A stretch of DNA of 64,000 nucleotides from Desulfobaculum xiamenense (GCF_011927665.1 NZ_JAATJA010000003.1:210284-274283); one strand, 5' to 3'. Positions 54,343 through 63,931 are shown, counted from the stretch's first letter. Numbers and translations: made by a program. The notes: generated from the sequence alone by a model not told the origin.

Positions 54343-56742
54343 TTAGACACGTACGGGAAGCGCGTCCAGCACCATCTTGACGATGTGCGCATGGCGCTTC
54401 TCGACGTCCTTGTCCTTGAGGGTACGCTCGGGGTGACGGTAGGTCAGGCGCACGGTGAGGTTGCGGGTCTCGCCGCCCTCCGGCTCGTAGCAGTCCACCA
54501 GCGCCACCTGCTCCATGAGCGGCTCGTCCACCTCACGGATGGCGGCCAAGAGCTTGCCCGCGGAGAGCGTGGCCGGAGCGACGAAGGTGATGTCACGCTT
54601 GATGGCGGGGAACTTGGCCAGCGGCGAGAAGCCGGGCACCAGTCCCTCGTGCCACTCGCGCAGGGCGTCGGCGTCCATCTCGGCAATCCACACCTCGCGG
54701 CGGGCGTTGTAGTGGTCGGCAATCTCGGCCTTCACGCGGCCAATCTCACCCACGACCTCGTCGTCCAGCACCACTTCCACGCAAGGAGCGAGGTAGGGAT
54801 GGCCGTCGCGCAGGCGGTATTCCGCGCCGGGCAGTTCGAGGCTCATGAGCAGGTGCTCCACCATGCCCTTCACGTCGGCGTATCCGGCGCTCTCCTCCTT
54901 GGGCCAGGGCCAGCGCTCGGGATCGCGGCGACCGTAAACCAGAAGCGCGATGCGCGACGGCTCGGTGACCGTGGTCTCGGACTGCGCGTCCGCCCAGAAG
55001 ACCTTGGAGAACTCGAACAGGCGCAGACGGTTCGCGCCCTGTCCCACGTTGGTGCGCACGTTCTGGAGCATGCTCGGAGCAAGGGCCGTGCGCAGGACGT
55101 TCTGCTCCTCGGAGAGCGGATTCATGACTGAAACGCGATTCTCCTTGGGCAGGTTGAAGAAATCAAGATCCTCGTGGCCGACGAAGCTGTAGTTGATGGA
55201 CTCGCGCAGGCCGATGCCACGCGCCCAATGCTTGATGCGCATGGAGAAGTCGAAGCGGCGGTCCACAAGGGCGATGGCGTCGAGGGACTTGGGCACGCGC
55301 GGCAGCACGGCCTCGATGCGGTCCATACCGTATACGCGGGCGACTTCCTCGAAGAGGTCCACCTCGCGCTCAAGGTCCAGACGGTGGCTCGGAGCCACAA
55401 CCTTCCAGTCCTCGGGATCGGTGGCATCAACGACGCAGCCCAGCCCTTCAAGGGTGGTCCTGCAGAATTCGACGCCGAGATCGATGCCGAGCAGGCTGGT
55501 GCAGCGGCCCATGCGGAAGCGCAGGGTGAGGTTCTCCCACGGACGCGGCTCCGCCTTGACCACGCCGGACAGCACTTCGCCGCCAGCCAGAGCGGCCATC
55601 AGGCTTGCAGCGCGCTCCATGGCGAAAGGCGAGCCGCCCTGATCCACGCCGCGCTCGAAGCGGTAGGACGCTTCGCTGTGCAGGCCGAGCCTGCGGGCAG
55701 TCTTGCGGATGGTCGGCGGATTGAACACCGCGCATTCAAGGAGCACCTCGGTGGATGCGTCGTTCATCTCGGTGTTTGCGCCACCCATCACGCCAGCCAG
55801 CGCCACGGGCTTCACGGCGTCGCGGATGAGCAGGTCGGTGCCCAGAAGCGTGCGCTCCTGCCCGTCGAGGGTCGTGAACTTCGCGCCCTCCTCGGCGGCT
55901 GCCACACGGATTTCGCCGCCCTCCAGCAGGGTGCGGTCAAAGGCGTGCAGAGGCTGGCCAAGCTCCATGAGAATGTAGTTGGTCACGTCGACGATGTTGC
56001 TGATGGGGCGCAGGCCCACGGCGATGAGGCGGTAACGCATCCACGCCGGGGACGGGCCGATCTTCACGCCGCGCAGGATGCGGGCCTGATACAGCGGGCA
56101 CAGCGCGGGATCGTCGATGACGATGCGCACCAGCTCGGCGGCGGGCTCGGCGACCTCGGCCACACGGGCCTCGGGCATGGTCAGCGGCAGGCCGAAGGCC
56201 ATGGCCACTTCACGGGCGATGCCGAGCACGCTCAGGCAGTCGCCGCGGTTGGGCGTGATGCTCACGTCGAGCACGGTGTGGTCGAGGCCGAGGGCGTCCA
56301 CGAGGGGCGTGCCCACGGCAAGGGCCTCGTCGAGGACCATGATTCCGGCGTGGCTGTCGCCAAGGCCGATCTCGTCCTCGGCGCAGATCATGCCCATGGA
56401 CACCTGACCGCGCAGCTTGGCCTTCTTGATGGTCATGCCACCCGGCAGTTCCGCGCCGACCTTGGCCACGGGCACCTTCTGCCCCTTGGCCACGTTGGGT
56501 GCGCCGCACACGATGGGCAGAGCTTCGCCCTCGCCCACGTCGACCTTGCACACGGACAGCTTGTCGGCCTCGGGATGCCGTTCGCACTCAACCACATGAC
56601 CAACCACAACATTGTCGAGATGGGCGAAGGGGCGGATGACCTCCTCCACTTCCAGCCCGAGCATGGTCAGCCTGTCGGCCAGCTCTTCATCCGTTCCCGT
56701 GAAGGGTACGAATTCGCGCAACCAGTTCAGACTCAGGAGCAT
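54343..56742 (-). CDS. pheT: Phenylalanyl-tRNA synthetase beta subunit
   Basis: A 799-residue beta chain of the alpha2-beta2 PheRS that charges tRNA-Phe. It starts MLLSLNWLREFVPF, with the EMAP/OB tRNA-binding domain at about 40-150 (VVGHVVECERHPEADKLSVCKVDVG), B3/B4 editing domain (LDVSITPNRGDCLSVLGIARE), B5, a catalytic-like core and a C-terminal FDX-ACB domain (KFPAIKRDITFVAP). The ATG at 56742 follows GGAGG. The alpha-subunit gene pheS, usually directly upstream, is not there: the neighbouring sequence is a non-coding gap and a sulfotransferase. Confidence 0.97.
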   Translation of the reverse strand: MLLSLNWLREFVPFTGTDEELADRLTMLGLEVEEVIRPFAHLDNVVVGHVVECERHPEADKLSVCKVDVGEGEALPIVCGAPNVAKGQKVPVAKVGAELPGGMTIKKAKLRGQVSMGMICAEDEIGLGDSHAGIMVLDEALAVGTPLVDALGLDHTVLDVSITPNRGDCLSVLGIAREVAMAFGLPLTMPEARVAEVAEPAAELVRIVIDDPALCPLYQARILRGVKIGPSPAWMRYRLIAVGLRPISNIVDVTNYILMELGQPLHAFDRTLLEGGEIRVAAAEEGAKFTTLDGQERTLLGTDLLIRDAVKPVALAGVMGGANTEMNDASTEVLLECAVFNPPTIRKTARRLGLHSEASYRFERGVDQGGSPFAMERAASLMAALAGGEVLSGVVKAEPRPWENLTLRFRMGRCTSLLGIDLGVEFCRTTLEGLGCVVDATDPEDWKVVAPSHRLDLEREVDLFEEVARVYGMDRIEAVLPRVPKSLDAIALVDRRFDFSMRIKHWARGIGLRESINYSFVGHEDLDFFNLPKENRVSVMNPLSEEQNVLRTALAPSMLQNVRTNVGQGANRLRLFEFSKVFWADAQSETTVTEPSRIALLVYGRRDPERWPWPKEESAGYADVKGMVEHLLMSLELPGAEYRLRDGHPYLAPCVEVVLDDEVVGEIGRVKAEIADHYNARREVWIAEMDADALREWHEGLVPGFSPLAKFPAIKRDITFVAPATLSAGKLLAAIREVDEPLMEQVALVDCYEPEGGETRNLTVRLTYRHPERTLKDKDVEKRHAHIVKMVLDALPVRV

Positions 56743-56963
56743 GTTCGCCTCCGGCGGCCCCGGACGATTCGCCCGAAAAGCCTCATGAAAGATGATGAAA
56801 TGAACGCCGGAACGGACCCGGCGCGTGAATGTTCCACGGATTCCCCGCCGAAGCGCCGCCGCATCGGGCGGACGGGGCCCGCCGGGGGGCGGGCATCGGT
56901 CGGGATGGCGTGACGTATCGCTTCGTCCGGCCGGACGCCTCGCGGCATGCGGCAGGACTGCAC

Positions 56964-56992
56964 TGCATACCGCCAATCCCCGCAATTTTCAA
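56964..56992 (-). promoter_or_regulatory. Putative pheT promoter
   Basis: On the minus strand TTGAAA (56992-56987) and TATGCA (56969-56964) with a 17-base spacer. Confidence 0.45.
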
Positions 56993-57031
56993 CCGCGCAC
57001 AGACGCTCCGTCTTCCGGCAATTCAGGGACG

Positions 57032-57060
57032 TTGACGCATGGTGCCGCCGTCCGTATACA
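57032..57060 (+). promoter_or_regulatory. Promoter of the sulfotransferase gene
   Basis: TTGACG (57032-57037), a 17-base spacer and TATACA (57055-57060), 48 bases before the ATG. One of the best sigma-70 matches in the window. Confidence 0.7.
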
Positions 57061-57108
57061 ATTGAAGGACCTGCACTTTCCCCGCCACACGCAACCAGCG
57101 AGGCATGC

Positions 57109-57915
57109 ATGATCCGCTTCATCCTGCTCGCCGCCAATCGAAGCGGCACGAACTTCTTTCGTAGCGTCGTCAGCTGCCATCCGGACGTGCACATGTTCGG
57201 AGAAATTCTCTTCTACGATTACGAATTCCTCCCCGACCGCGAAGAGAATTTCTACGTGCAATGGCTGCGGGCGGTCCAGAAAGACCCGTCCCAGATTACC
57301 TACCGCAACATGTACGCCTGCGCCCAACGCTTCATCGCCTCAAACTTCGAGAGCATGGCCCGCATGAAGGCCGTAGGCATGGACATCAAGTACGACTTCT
57401 GGGACCGCCTGCCCTTCGTGGCCAGCTACTTCCTGCGCAACCCGCCAAAGGTCATCCACCTCGTGCGGCACAACACACTACGCATGCACATCTCGGCATT
57501 TCTCCTCACCTGCCGCAACCACGGAGTGGAACGCGGCACACTACCCATCCACGAATACGACGGATTCGTACGCACGGGAGAACATCAGGTGGAGGTCCAC
57601 ATTTGCAAGCCCCTGCTCGAAACCTTCATCCACCTCGAATACCGAAAACAACGTTTTCGCGACATCGCCTCAAAATTCGAGCACATCGAAATTTCCTACG
57701 AGGACATTGTGGGGCCAACACAGCAAAGTGTCTCCACTTTCCCACCCCCGGTTGCCGAAAAGGTCTTCGGCTTCCTCGGCGTCGCGCACGACGTTCCCGG
57801 TCTCGTCGCCGATATGGAGAAAGTCAGCCCACCGGCCCTGCGCGACATCGTGGACAACTACGACGACCTCTGCGCCAACCTGCGAAGCCTCGGTCTGGAG
57901 CGCTACATCGACTGA
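57109..57915 (+). CDS. Sulfotransferase family protein
   Basis: A 268-residue protein with the PAPS 5'-phosphosulfate loop near the N-terminus (LLAANRSGTNFFRSVVSCHPDVHMFGEIL) and a second binding segment PPKVIHLVRHNTLRMHISAF typical of the 3'-phosphate site. It probably sulfates a surface glycan or lipid. The ATG at 57109 follows GAGG. It opens the glycan island and faces the oppositely transcribed glycosyltransferase cluster. It has its own strong promoter. Confidence 0.85.
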   Translation: MIRFILLAANRSGTNFFRSVVSCHPDVHMFGEILFYDYEFLPDREENFYVQWLRAVQKDPSQITYRNMYACAQRFIASNFESMARMKAVGMDIKYDFWDRLPFVASYFLRNPPKVIHLVRHNTLRMHISAFLLTCRNHGVERGTLPIHEYDGFVRTGEHQVEVHICKPLLETFIHLEYRKQRFRDIASKFEHIEISYEDIVGPTQQSVSTFPPPVAEKVFGFLGVAHDVPGLVADMEKVSPPALRDIVDNYDDLCANLRSLGLERYID

Positions 57916-58068
57916 TCGTCGCGCGAGCGGCTGTGCGAGCGGGTAGAATCACCATCCCACGTGGACGTATATATTTGATATGCACAACGCCGCACTCACG
58001 GCAGGAGACTATGCCCGCCAGAGCTCGCTGCTGACGGCCAAGGCTGGGCGGCCCCACACGCAAAAAAG

Positions 58069-58096
58069 GAAAGGCCCGACACATGCCGGGCCTTTC
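58069..58096. terminator. Bidirectional terminator between sulfotransferase and SLOG genes
   Basis: Stem GAAAGGCCCG / CGGGCCTTTC with an eight-base loop and six A residues on the left that form the minus-strand U-tract. Confidence 0.88.
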
Positions 58097-58119
58097 GATA
58101 AAACAAAAATCGTCGGAAA

Positions 58120-58671
58120 CTATTTTCCGAAGCTGCGGAAGAACAATTCCTCAAGGGCCTTGCGGCCGTTGTCCTCAAGGAAACGGGTACCGGTGCCCGT
58201 GAAATACTTGTGGGACACGACGGGGTTCTTGGCTTCCTGCCAGCGGGTCTTGGCCCACTCGAACCATGCGTCGCGCTCCTGATCGAAGACGAAGAGGGGC
58301 TTGTTGCAGATCTTGGCGTACTCGGCTCCCCAGCCGGTGCCGCCCTTGACGGTGTCGTCGGCCTGAACCACGCCCACGACGTACACCTCGTGTCCGCTTG
58401 CCACCTGCCAGCAAATGCTCTGCAACACCTTCCTGAACAGCGGCGCGTTGGAATATTTCCGGTTCATGAGCCGGGAGACATAGGTCAGGCTCACGTCCTT
58501 GAGTTCCAACTCCTCGGCGGTCAGCATGCGCATGCCGCGCGCACGCTCGCTCTGATGCCCCTCAAACCCGTAGTTGACTTCCTGAATGCCGTATTTCTCG
58601 GCAAGCGATCCGAACCACGCCTCGGCACCACGCGCCCCGCCACTGTACAGGGTATACCCTTCAACACTCAT
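58120..58671 (-). CDS. SLOG/YpsA-like nucleotide-binding-fold protein, unknown function
   Basis: A 183-residue protein. The N-terminal YTLYSGGARGAEAWFGSLAEKYG resembles the glycine-rich loop of SLOG (Rossmann-like, cytokinin-phosphoribohydrolase-related) domains, and VYVVGVVQADDTVKGGTGWGAEYAKICNKPLFVFDQE matches their second nucleotide-binding part. Such domains sense or cleave nucleotide derivatives in several stress and defence systems, but a specific role cannot be given here. The ATG at 58671 has a CGGAGG site. Last gene of the minus-strand island. Confidence 0.6.
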   Translation of the reverse strand: MSVEGYTLYSGGARGAEAWFGSLAEKYGIQEVNYGFEGHQSERARGMRMLTAEELELKDVSLTYVSRLMNRKYSNAPLFRKVLQSICWQVASGHEVYVVGVVQADDTVKGGTGWGAEYAKICNKPLFVFDQERDAWFEWAKTRWQEAKNPVVSHKYFTGTGTRFLEDNGRKALEELFFRSFGK

Positions 58672-58756
58672 TCGAATATCCTCCGGGCGAAAAGTGTCAT
58701 TTACCAACCCATTAGCACGCATGCTCTGCGTCGGCAAGGGAGGGGGGGATGACAGG

Positions 58757-59782
58757 CTATCGAGAGCGGACCAATCCAGCCACATGCCCCATTATCCAAT
58801 TGGACGGAGCCAGACTTTCGGCTTTCCGCGCAAATGCAGCAGCTATGTCGATCTCTCCACGCCTCAACTGCGCAAGCGCCAACCACATATGCGGATATGG
58901 GTGTTCAGGGAATAGCCGCACCTTATCCTGCACGCGCGCCATGACCTCATCCGCCATCCCGGCAATCACTTCAAGAGCGGTCAGCACCTCATTCCTATCG
59001 CGCCACTCATGGGACAAGGTAACGATCATCGCACGCCCACACTGCCAGTTGCGACGGGCCGCATGCGTCTCGTTCAAGGCATGCCCTCGCCATGTTCCCA
59101 TGAAAAAGGGCAAACGGCAGCAGGGCGCGCCGGACATCACAATCTTGATGAAGAAATCCCAGTCATCCATTCCTAGCGGATGACAGACCTCATACCCACC
59201 GACTCGACGCCACAATTCCTTGCTGAACGCCGAAAAGGCCGGATACAGGCATCTATCGAGAATGCGGCGCGGATTCCCAGATCGCGGAATCCAGTATTCG
59301 TCGCTGGAATTTGTTTTGAGAGAATGCGGATAGATGAACTCAACATCCTTCGCTCCGCAAACGATATCAGAACAACGCTCAATATACCGAGGAGCGATCA
59401 CGTCGTCATAGTCAAGTGGAATAACCCAGTTCCCAACTGCCGCATCAATACCGGCGTTACGAGCGGCCGCGACGCCACGGTTTTCCTGATCGATCACGAC
59501 ACATCTGTCTTCGCCAAGCATAGCCACACAAGATGCTATCGCATCTGCGGTAACCTTAAATTTTCCGTCGTTCACAAAGACAATAGAAACCGGAGCGACG
59601 CTCTGCACAGCAATGCTTTGCGCCGTATTTACCAAAAATTCAGGATTATTATAGCATGGAACAACTACGGAAAAACTCGGCTTTTCCTTCTTGGCAAAAG
59701 ACGCAACCCCACGAAAATACGTATAGCGAACAAGCGCAGGCAACGAAATAAACACCTGATCGCGCAAATATATCCATCTCAT
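58757..59782 (-). CDS. Family 2 glycosyltransferase
   Basis: A 341-residue GT-A enzyme. The nucleotide-sugar site reads FSVVVPCYNNPEFLVNTAQSI, NRGVAAARNAGIDAAVGNWVIPLDYDDVI (with the metal-binding DxD as DYDD), and an acceptor region GGYEVCHPLGMDDWDFFIKI. A short C-terminal helical part (PYPHMWLALAQLRRGEIDIAAAFARKAESL) looks TPR-like. It likely adds a sugar to a surface glycan. Confidence 0.88.
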   Translation of the reverse strand: MRWIYLRDQVFISLPALVRYTYFRGVASFAKKEKPSFSVVVPCYNNPEFLVNTAQSIAVQSVAPVSIVFVNDGKFKVTADAIASCVAMLGEDRCVVIDQENRGVAAARNAGIDAAVGNWVIPLDYDDVIAPRYIERCSDIVCGAKDVEFIYPHSLKTNSSDEYWIPRSGNPRRILDRCLYPAFSAFSKELWRRVGGYEVCHPLGMDDWDFFIKIVMSGAPCCRLPFFMGTWRGHALNETHAARRNWQCGRAMIVTLSHEWRDRNEVLTALEVIAGMADEVMARVQDKVRLFPEHPYPHMWLALAQLRRGEIDIAAAFARKAESLAPSNWIMGHVAGLVRSR

Positions 59783-59836
59783 AACCGAAACATCTCACCC
59801 TTGAACGTCTATCTTAAACCGCATGGCATACGGTGC

Positions 59837-60820
59837 TCATTCATTCCAACCATTGGCAATCTTCCAGCCACGGGCAAAAAGACATCCTGCCTGATACCGA
59901 ATCCTGCGTGACGCCCGCTCCAGTACTGGAAAGGAACGAACCGAAGACGTCGCAGCTTCAAGAACATCGCACCACATGTCGGTTATGCGACCAATGGAGA
60001 ACTCGGCGATACGGGTAAGCGCGTTGTCCTGCATGGCGGAATAGAACCGACTATCCGACACCAACCGCGCGACAGCAACAAGCACCTCCGCCTCACTACT
60101 AGCCTCAAGATAATCGAGGCCAGAACGACGCAGGGCCCTGTATGCCGGCTCATCGCCAAGAATGATCGGAATTCCGGCCAGCCACGCATTCACGAGCTTT
60201 GCGTAGGGCTTCCGCGCAAGGACGCTTCGCGGCACATCGCGCACCGCGACAAGCGCATCAACCTGCGAGTAGTCAACCCAATTCCCCTTGTGCATGAAGC
60301 AAAATTCAACGCCGAGCTTCCTCAACTCATCAATAAAGCGCGAGGTCTTCATGTATGAGGGAACGTATTCCTCACTGCCAACATACGCAAGGCGTACGCA
60401 TGAGCACCCACGCGAGCCATCACGAGGAATCAGCCCGGGCTGGGGCCATGACGGCAGGAACTGGGTTTTCTCCGACTGGGGCACACACGGATTCTGTTCA
60501 ATAACAAAATCAGCCAATGGAACCGGAGGCCTATCGACGCGGACCACAACGGCCTGCGTTTCATGAACGCCGTGGGCCGGACGCGCATGGTCATAATGAA
60601 AAACAGAGCATTGTCCGGGGATACCGCGTTCCACGAGCGAAACGGAGAAAGGGACATCGACTGTCGCGAGCAAAGCCCACGTCTGAACTATCCAAGCATC
60701 GACCCCGGTGACGACACGATGAGGGCTTGCGAGAACGACTTCGGGGCGAGGTTGGTCAGCTATGAGTTCTGGCCAGTTCCGCTCGCGATATTTCCGAGGG
60801 AGGACAAAATTCACGCTCAT
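59837..60820 (-). CDS. Putative glycosyltransferase (GT-B-like)
   Basis: A 327-residue protein. The second half resembles the C-terminal domain of family 4-type glycosyltransferases: LAYVGSEEYVPSYM, ALVAVRDVPRSVLARKPYAKLVNAWLAGIPIILGDEPAYRAL. The first half has no recognised match. The ATG at 60820 (MSVNFVLPRKYRE) is preferred over earlier GTG codons. Role inferred from the glycan gene cluster. Confidence 0.6.
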   Translation of the reverse strand: MSVNFVLPRKYRERNWPELIADQPRPEVVLASPHRVVTGVDAWIVQTWALLATVDVPFSVSLVERGIPGQCSVFHYDHARPAHGVHETQAVVVRVDRPPVPLADFVIEQNPCVPQSEKTQFLPSWPQPGLIPRDGSRGCSCVRLAYVGSEEYVPSYMKTSRFIDELRKLGVEFCFMHKGNWVDYSQVDALVAVRDVPRSVLARKPYAKLVNAWLAGIPIILGDEPAYRALRRSGLDYLEASSEAEVLVAVARLVSDSRFYSAMQDNALTRIAEFSIGRITDMWCDVLEAATSSVRSFPVLERASRRIRYQAGCLFARGWKIANGWNE

Positions 60821-60987
60821 GAAGCACGCGCCTTCGCGAACGACACCCGACACCATCCCAATCTCACCACGTGCTTTCGTTCAGACAATAGCTGCAACGC
60901 CCCCTCTAATTTTCGTTTGAAGAGCGAAAATCACAACAAACTGACTAACACCACTCACCAGAAACGTTTACGCCTTGCACCAACGAA

Positions 60988-61749
60988 TCAAGCTCCGCGA
61001 CGCAAAGCGCTCTTGATCCGCATACAAAATCTCCCGTATCTGGTTTTGGGGAAGTTTTTGTGCACATAACTCGAATGCATGAATGTCGCACGTTTTTGTC
61101 CCATGGTGCGCATCCACGAATCTACGCGCTTTTCGAAAAGCTCACCACCGTAGTCAGGATATCGTTCCGATGCAGGATGACTGTAATGATAGATTCGATT
61201 TTTAAAATCATTGGCTCTCACCAAGTACATCTGGTCGGAGAAGCCATACCCATAGCAGCAAAGCTCATCCTCTTCGGCTGATTCGCTTCGCGCCGCGTCA
61301 TATCGCTCATTCCAGCAGAGATTGAAGACCGCCACGTCCTTCTTCTCGCGAAGCGTCCTCATTCCGACATCAAGCCAGTCATCTTGCGACGATTGTGGCT
61401 CACTATCACTGGAAAAATGCAAAATAAAATCCGTTTTTGCTCGATATATCGAGACAAGCTCTGCAATAGAATAGTAATATCCTTTCCCAAGTTCGTCACG
61501 AGTCAACCCAAAGTAGTCCAGCGCATCGTTTGCGTAATCTTCCACACACACAAATTCCGTCAAAACACCTTTTTGAACAAGTCTATCAGCGGCCTTTTCG
61601 ACCTTAGACCGGCTTCGGACATTGTTGATATACAGGATGCGTTCGTCAAAGGCATAGCCGCAATTTCGAATCATCTCCGAAATTCGAGGTGTCTTGAGCA
61701 TGACGCCCCAATCGTTTTCCCATGTTTTGGTTTCGAAGGTGATACTCAT
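60988..61749 (-). CDS. Glycosyltransferase-like protein of the glycan island
   Basis: A 253-residue protein, visibly AT-richer than the core genome. ILHFSSDSEPQSSQDDWLD and DYFGLTRDELGKGYYYSIAELVSIYR recall GT-A enzymes with a D-x-D-like site (SSDSE), but no confident family is reached. AGGAAG precedes the ATG at 61749. It lies between two glycosyltransferase-like genes with short gaps. Confidence 0.55.
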   Translation of the reverse strand: MSITFETKTWENDWGVMLKTPRISEMIRNCGYAFDERILYINNVRSRSKVEKAADRLVQKGVLTEFVCVEDYANDALDYFGLTRDELGKGYYYSIAELVSIYRAKTDFILHFSSDSEPQSSQDDWLDVGMRTLREKKDVAVFNLCWNERYDAARSESAEEDELCCYGYGFSDQMYLVRANDFKNRIYHYSHPASERYPDYGGELFEKRVDSWMRTMGQKRATFMHSSYVHKNFPKTRYGRFCMRIKSALRRGA

Positions 61750-61807
61750 TTAGCACTTCCTAGATATGCATGACTCGGAAAACCGCTTCTGGAACAAATC
61801 TCCGCTA

Positions 61808-62704
61808 TCACCTCGAAGTACCAATTCGTTTGCGAAACGAACGCATCATCCGAGCAAGGGTCTTATCTGCGTACTCCCGTGCAGTAGTAAAGGCATCCTG
61901 AACACGCTCGAATGGACTTGGTTTATAAATCGAATTGTCAGGTGCCGGAAAATCACGTAGCGCATCCGGAAGTTTGCCCGTAAAGGGTATCGCTTCCGCC
62001 CATTTATCCGGTTCAACGGGATGCAGATTCCTTTTCCCGGGATACCACCGCAACCATTTGTCCTGATACCATCGCTCGGTGTCAAAATCTCTTGCATGAC
62101 TCCAGGTATTAAGCTTGCGATAAATATATTCATCGGAACGAACATACGAAAGGTGGTAGCATATCCCGTCGAGCTGAAGAGATGTCCTTGGCGAACAATC
62201 CCTCATGTGGACAAACCGATTTCCCTTGGCGATATTGATCGCGAACACAACGGAATCATTGGCAGGCCTACCTTTATGCGCAAGTATATAGTCTGTAGAC
62301 TTCCAGAATGTATTCCATCGAGTCCGGTATGCGTCATAATCAGGATTCTGTGCTATTGAAGCAAGCAGGCTTGGATAAATACTTTCTTCATAAAATTCAT
62401 CAGCATCTTGAATGACAAGGTGTGTACATCCATCCTTAAGTGCTTGATCAAGGCATGAATTGCGCTGCCCCTCATCTGTATCCCAGCGACCTTCTATGAT
62501 GGTCAGCTTATCACCCCATTTTTCACGAACAGCTTCAATTGACGTACTGTTTTTTATGTCTGTCTCTTTGTATGACCACGGCGTGTCGCTATATGCAGCA
62601 TAGATTTTATCGAAGAAAGGAGCACAGTTCTGCATATATCGATCAAAAAACTCATCAACATCAAACAGCAAGACATGAAGTCCTATTTTGCAATCACTGC
62701 TCAT
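61808..62704 (-). CDS. Glycosyltransferase-like protein (GT2/GT92-type)
   Basis: A 298-residue protein. VLLFDVDEFFDRYMQNCAPFFDKIYAAYSDTPW and IIEGRWDTDEGQRNSCLDQALKDGCTHLVIQDADEFYEESIY show the pattern of GT92/GT2 proteins, with DADEF as the metal-binding site. AAGGATT precedes the ATG at 62704. First gene of the minus-strand glycan operon; low GC. Confidence 0.7.
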   Translation of the reverse strand: MSSDCKIGLHVLLFDVDEFFDRYMQNCAPFFDKIYAAYSDTPWSYKETDIKNSTSIEAVREKWGDKLTIIEGRWDTDEGQRNSCLDQALKDGCTHLVIQDADEFYEESIYPSLLASIAQNPDYDAYRTRWNTFWKSTDYILAHKGRPANDSVVFAINIAKGNRFVHMRDCSPRTSLQLDGICYHLSYVRSDEYIYRKLNTWSHARDFDTERWYQDKWLRWYPGKRNLHPVEPDKWAEAIPFTGKLPDALRDFPAPDNSIYKPSPFERVQDAFTTAREYADKTLARMMRSFRKRIGTSR

Positions 62705-63093
62705 ACAAAATCCTTGCGATTTTATTTATACTGAATTGATACTTAACGCTCACGATTATTATCTCATCGGTTTTACGAACCATCTCGGCCGCATCAATAC
62801 CATCACAACAATAAAGAGTCGCCCCCAAGAACCATCCTCGCTCGCCGAGAAAAATCACTCAATATGTCTAAAAAAATGGAAACAACAGAAAGACAAATCC
62901 TTTCGGCGCAGATTAGGCATTGAATGTATTCTTGGTCAAGCACGAAGCAATGAAGAGGCGTCCCCCCAATTCAGTGATCGTGCTACAGAGTTGTGGACAC
63001 GGAGTTAAGCCACTATCCTGACGAGCAAACAGGATGAAGTAACCCCCATTTTTACCGGACACCCCCGCCAACCTAGGAGGTAGTGCTGGAGGT
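62705..63093. other. AT-rich intergenic stretch before the transposase remnant
   Basis: No gene found. The right end holds a small hairpin (ATCCTG 63015-63020, CAGGAT 63030-63035) and the ribosome site of the broken transposase. It should also contain the promoter of the glycan operon; TATAAA occurs but without a good -35. Confidence 0.5.
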
Positions 63094-63270
63094 ATGTCCA
63101 GAGATAGTGCTAACGAGTATCCCACGGTCGAAATCGTACAGACGATTCAACGACGGCGTTGGACCTTGGGTGAGAAACTGCGAATCGTTGAGGAAGCGTC
63201 TCAGCCCGGGATGAGCATTTCGTATGTGGCTCGCAAGTATGGGACTGCCCCGAATCCACTCTTCCGTTGA
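63094..63270 (+). pseudogene. Broken IS-type transposase (orfA/HTH fragment)
   Basis: Encodes 58 residues including RRRWTLGEKLRIVEEASQPG and SISYVARKYGTAPNPLFR, the N-terminal helix-turn-helix of IS3/IS66-type orfA proteins. The expected LFRWRR is lost because a single base appears deleted (CGT TGA), giving an early stop; the shifted frame continues RRSSGRKVAMRRYDE and then loses similarity. A GGAGGT ribosome site remains. No orfB or clear terminal inverted repeats were found. Confidence 0.8.
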
Positions 63271-63772
63271 GACGGAGCTCGGGCAGGAAGGTAGCCATGA
63301 GGCGATATGACGAGGCGGGGAGTGACCGAGGCCTGGGTGTTTCCACGCCGAATCTCCTCTTTCGTTTGAAAATCCATGAATGCTGGCAGCACGGGAGTCA
63401 TATGCCTAACTGCGAGATTGTGGTCGCGCCCGAGACACGGGAGAGTCTCTGCCCACGCGTCCCCCTCAGGGCAGAAATGTTCTGTCGGGAATGCCGATCC
63501 ACTCACCGTCTCCCCCTTCCGCCACACCCCGCTTCTCCCCCAGCCCACAAACGCCAAAACGCCCGCGTATCGTATGATGCGCGGGCGTTTTGGCGTTTTC
63601 TCTTTCGAGAGTGCGTCGTGTCTTTGATGGGAGGCGTGGCCGTTTGGGGATGTCACAGAAGTCGCCCAGTTTGGAACGGCGCATCGGTTCGAAGACACTT
63701 CCGTCAGAGGGACTTCCTTTCTGAAGGCTCTGCCATCCGGGATGGCGCGGGGTTCAGAAGGCGAAAAAAAAG
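63271..63772. other. Non-coding stretch between transposase remnant and 5S rRNA
   Basis: No gene is supported. It contains the strong hairpin at 63549-63598 and a smaller perfect stem GCCATCC / GGATGGC near 63732. The frames here look random. Confidence 0.55.
63549..63598. terminator. Strong bidirectional hairpin terminator near the rrn operon end
   Basis: Perfect 19-bp stem (AAACGCCAAAACGCCCGCG 63549-63567; complement 63580-63598) with a 12-base loop. It probably ends the minus-strand rRNA transcript, about 175 bases after 5S. Confidence 0.75.
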
Positions 63773-63888
<116 letters not shown>

Positions 63889-63931
63889 CAAATTCCTGTA
63901 ATATTTAGTGAAACAGGGAAGAGATTTGTGA

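Larger units (their letters stand above)
56743..57108. other. Intergenic region between pheT and sulfotransferase gene
   Basis: Non-coding. Contains outward promoters for both sides (56964-56992 minus, 57032-57060 plus). The pheT leader would be about 215 bases; no T-box or clear attenuator was found, although several Phe codons lie in a short frame overlapping the pheT start. Confidence 0.6.
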
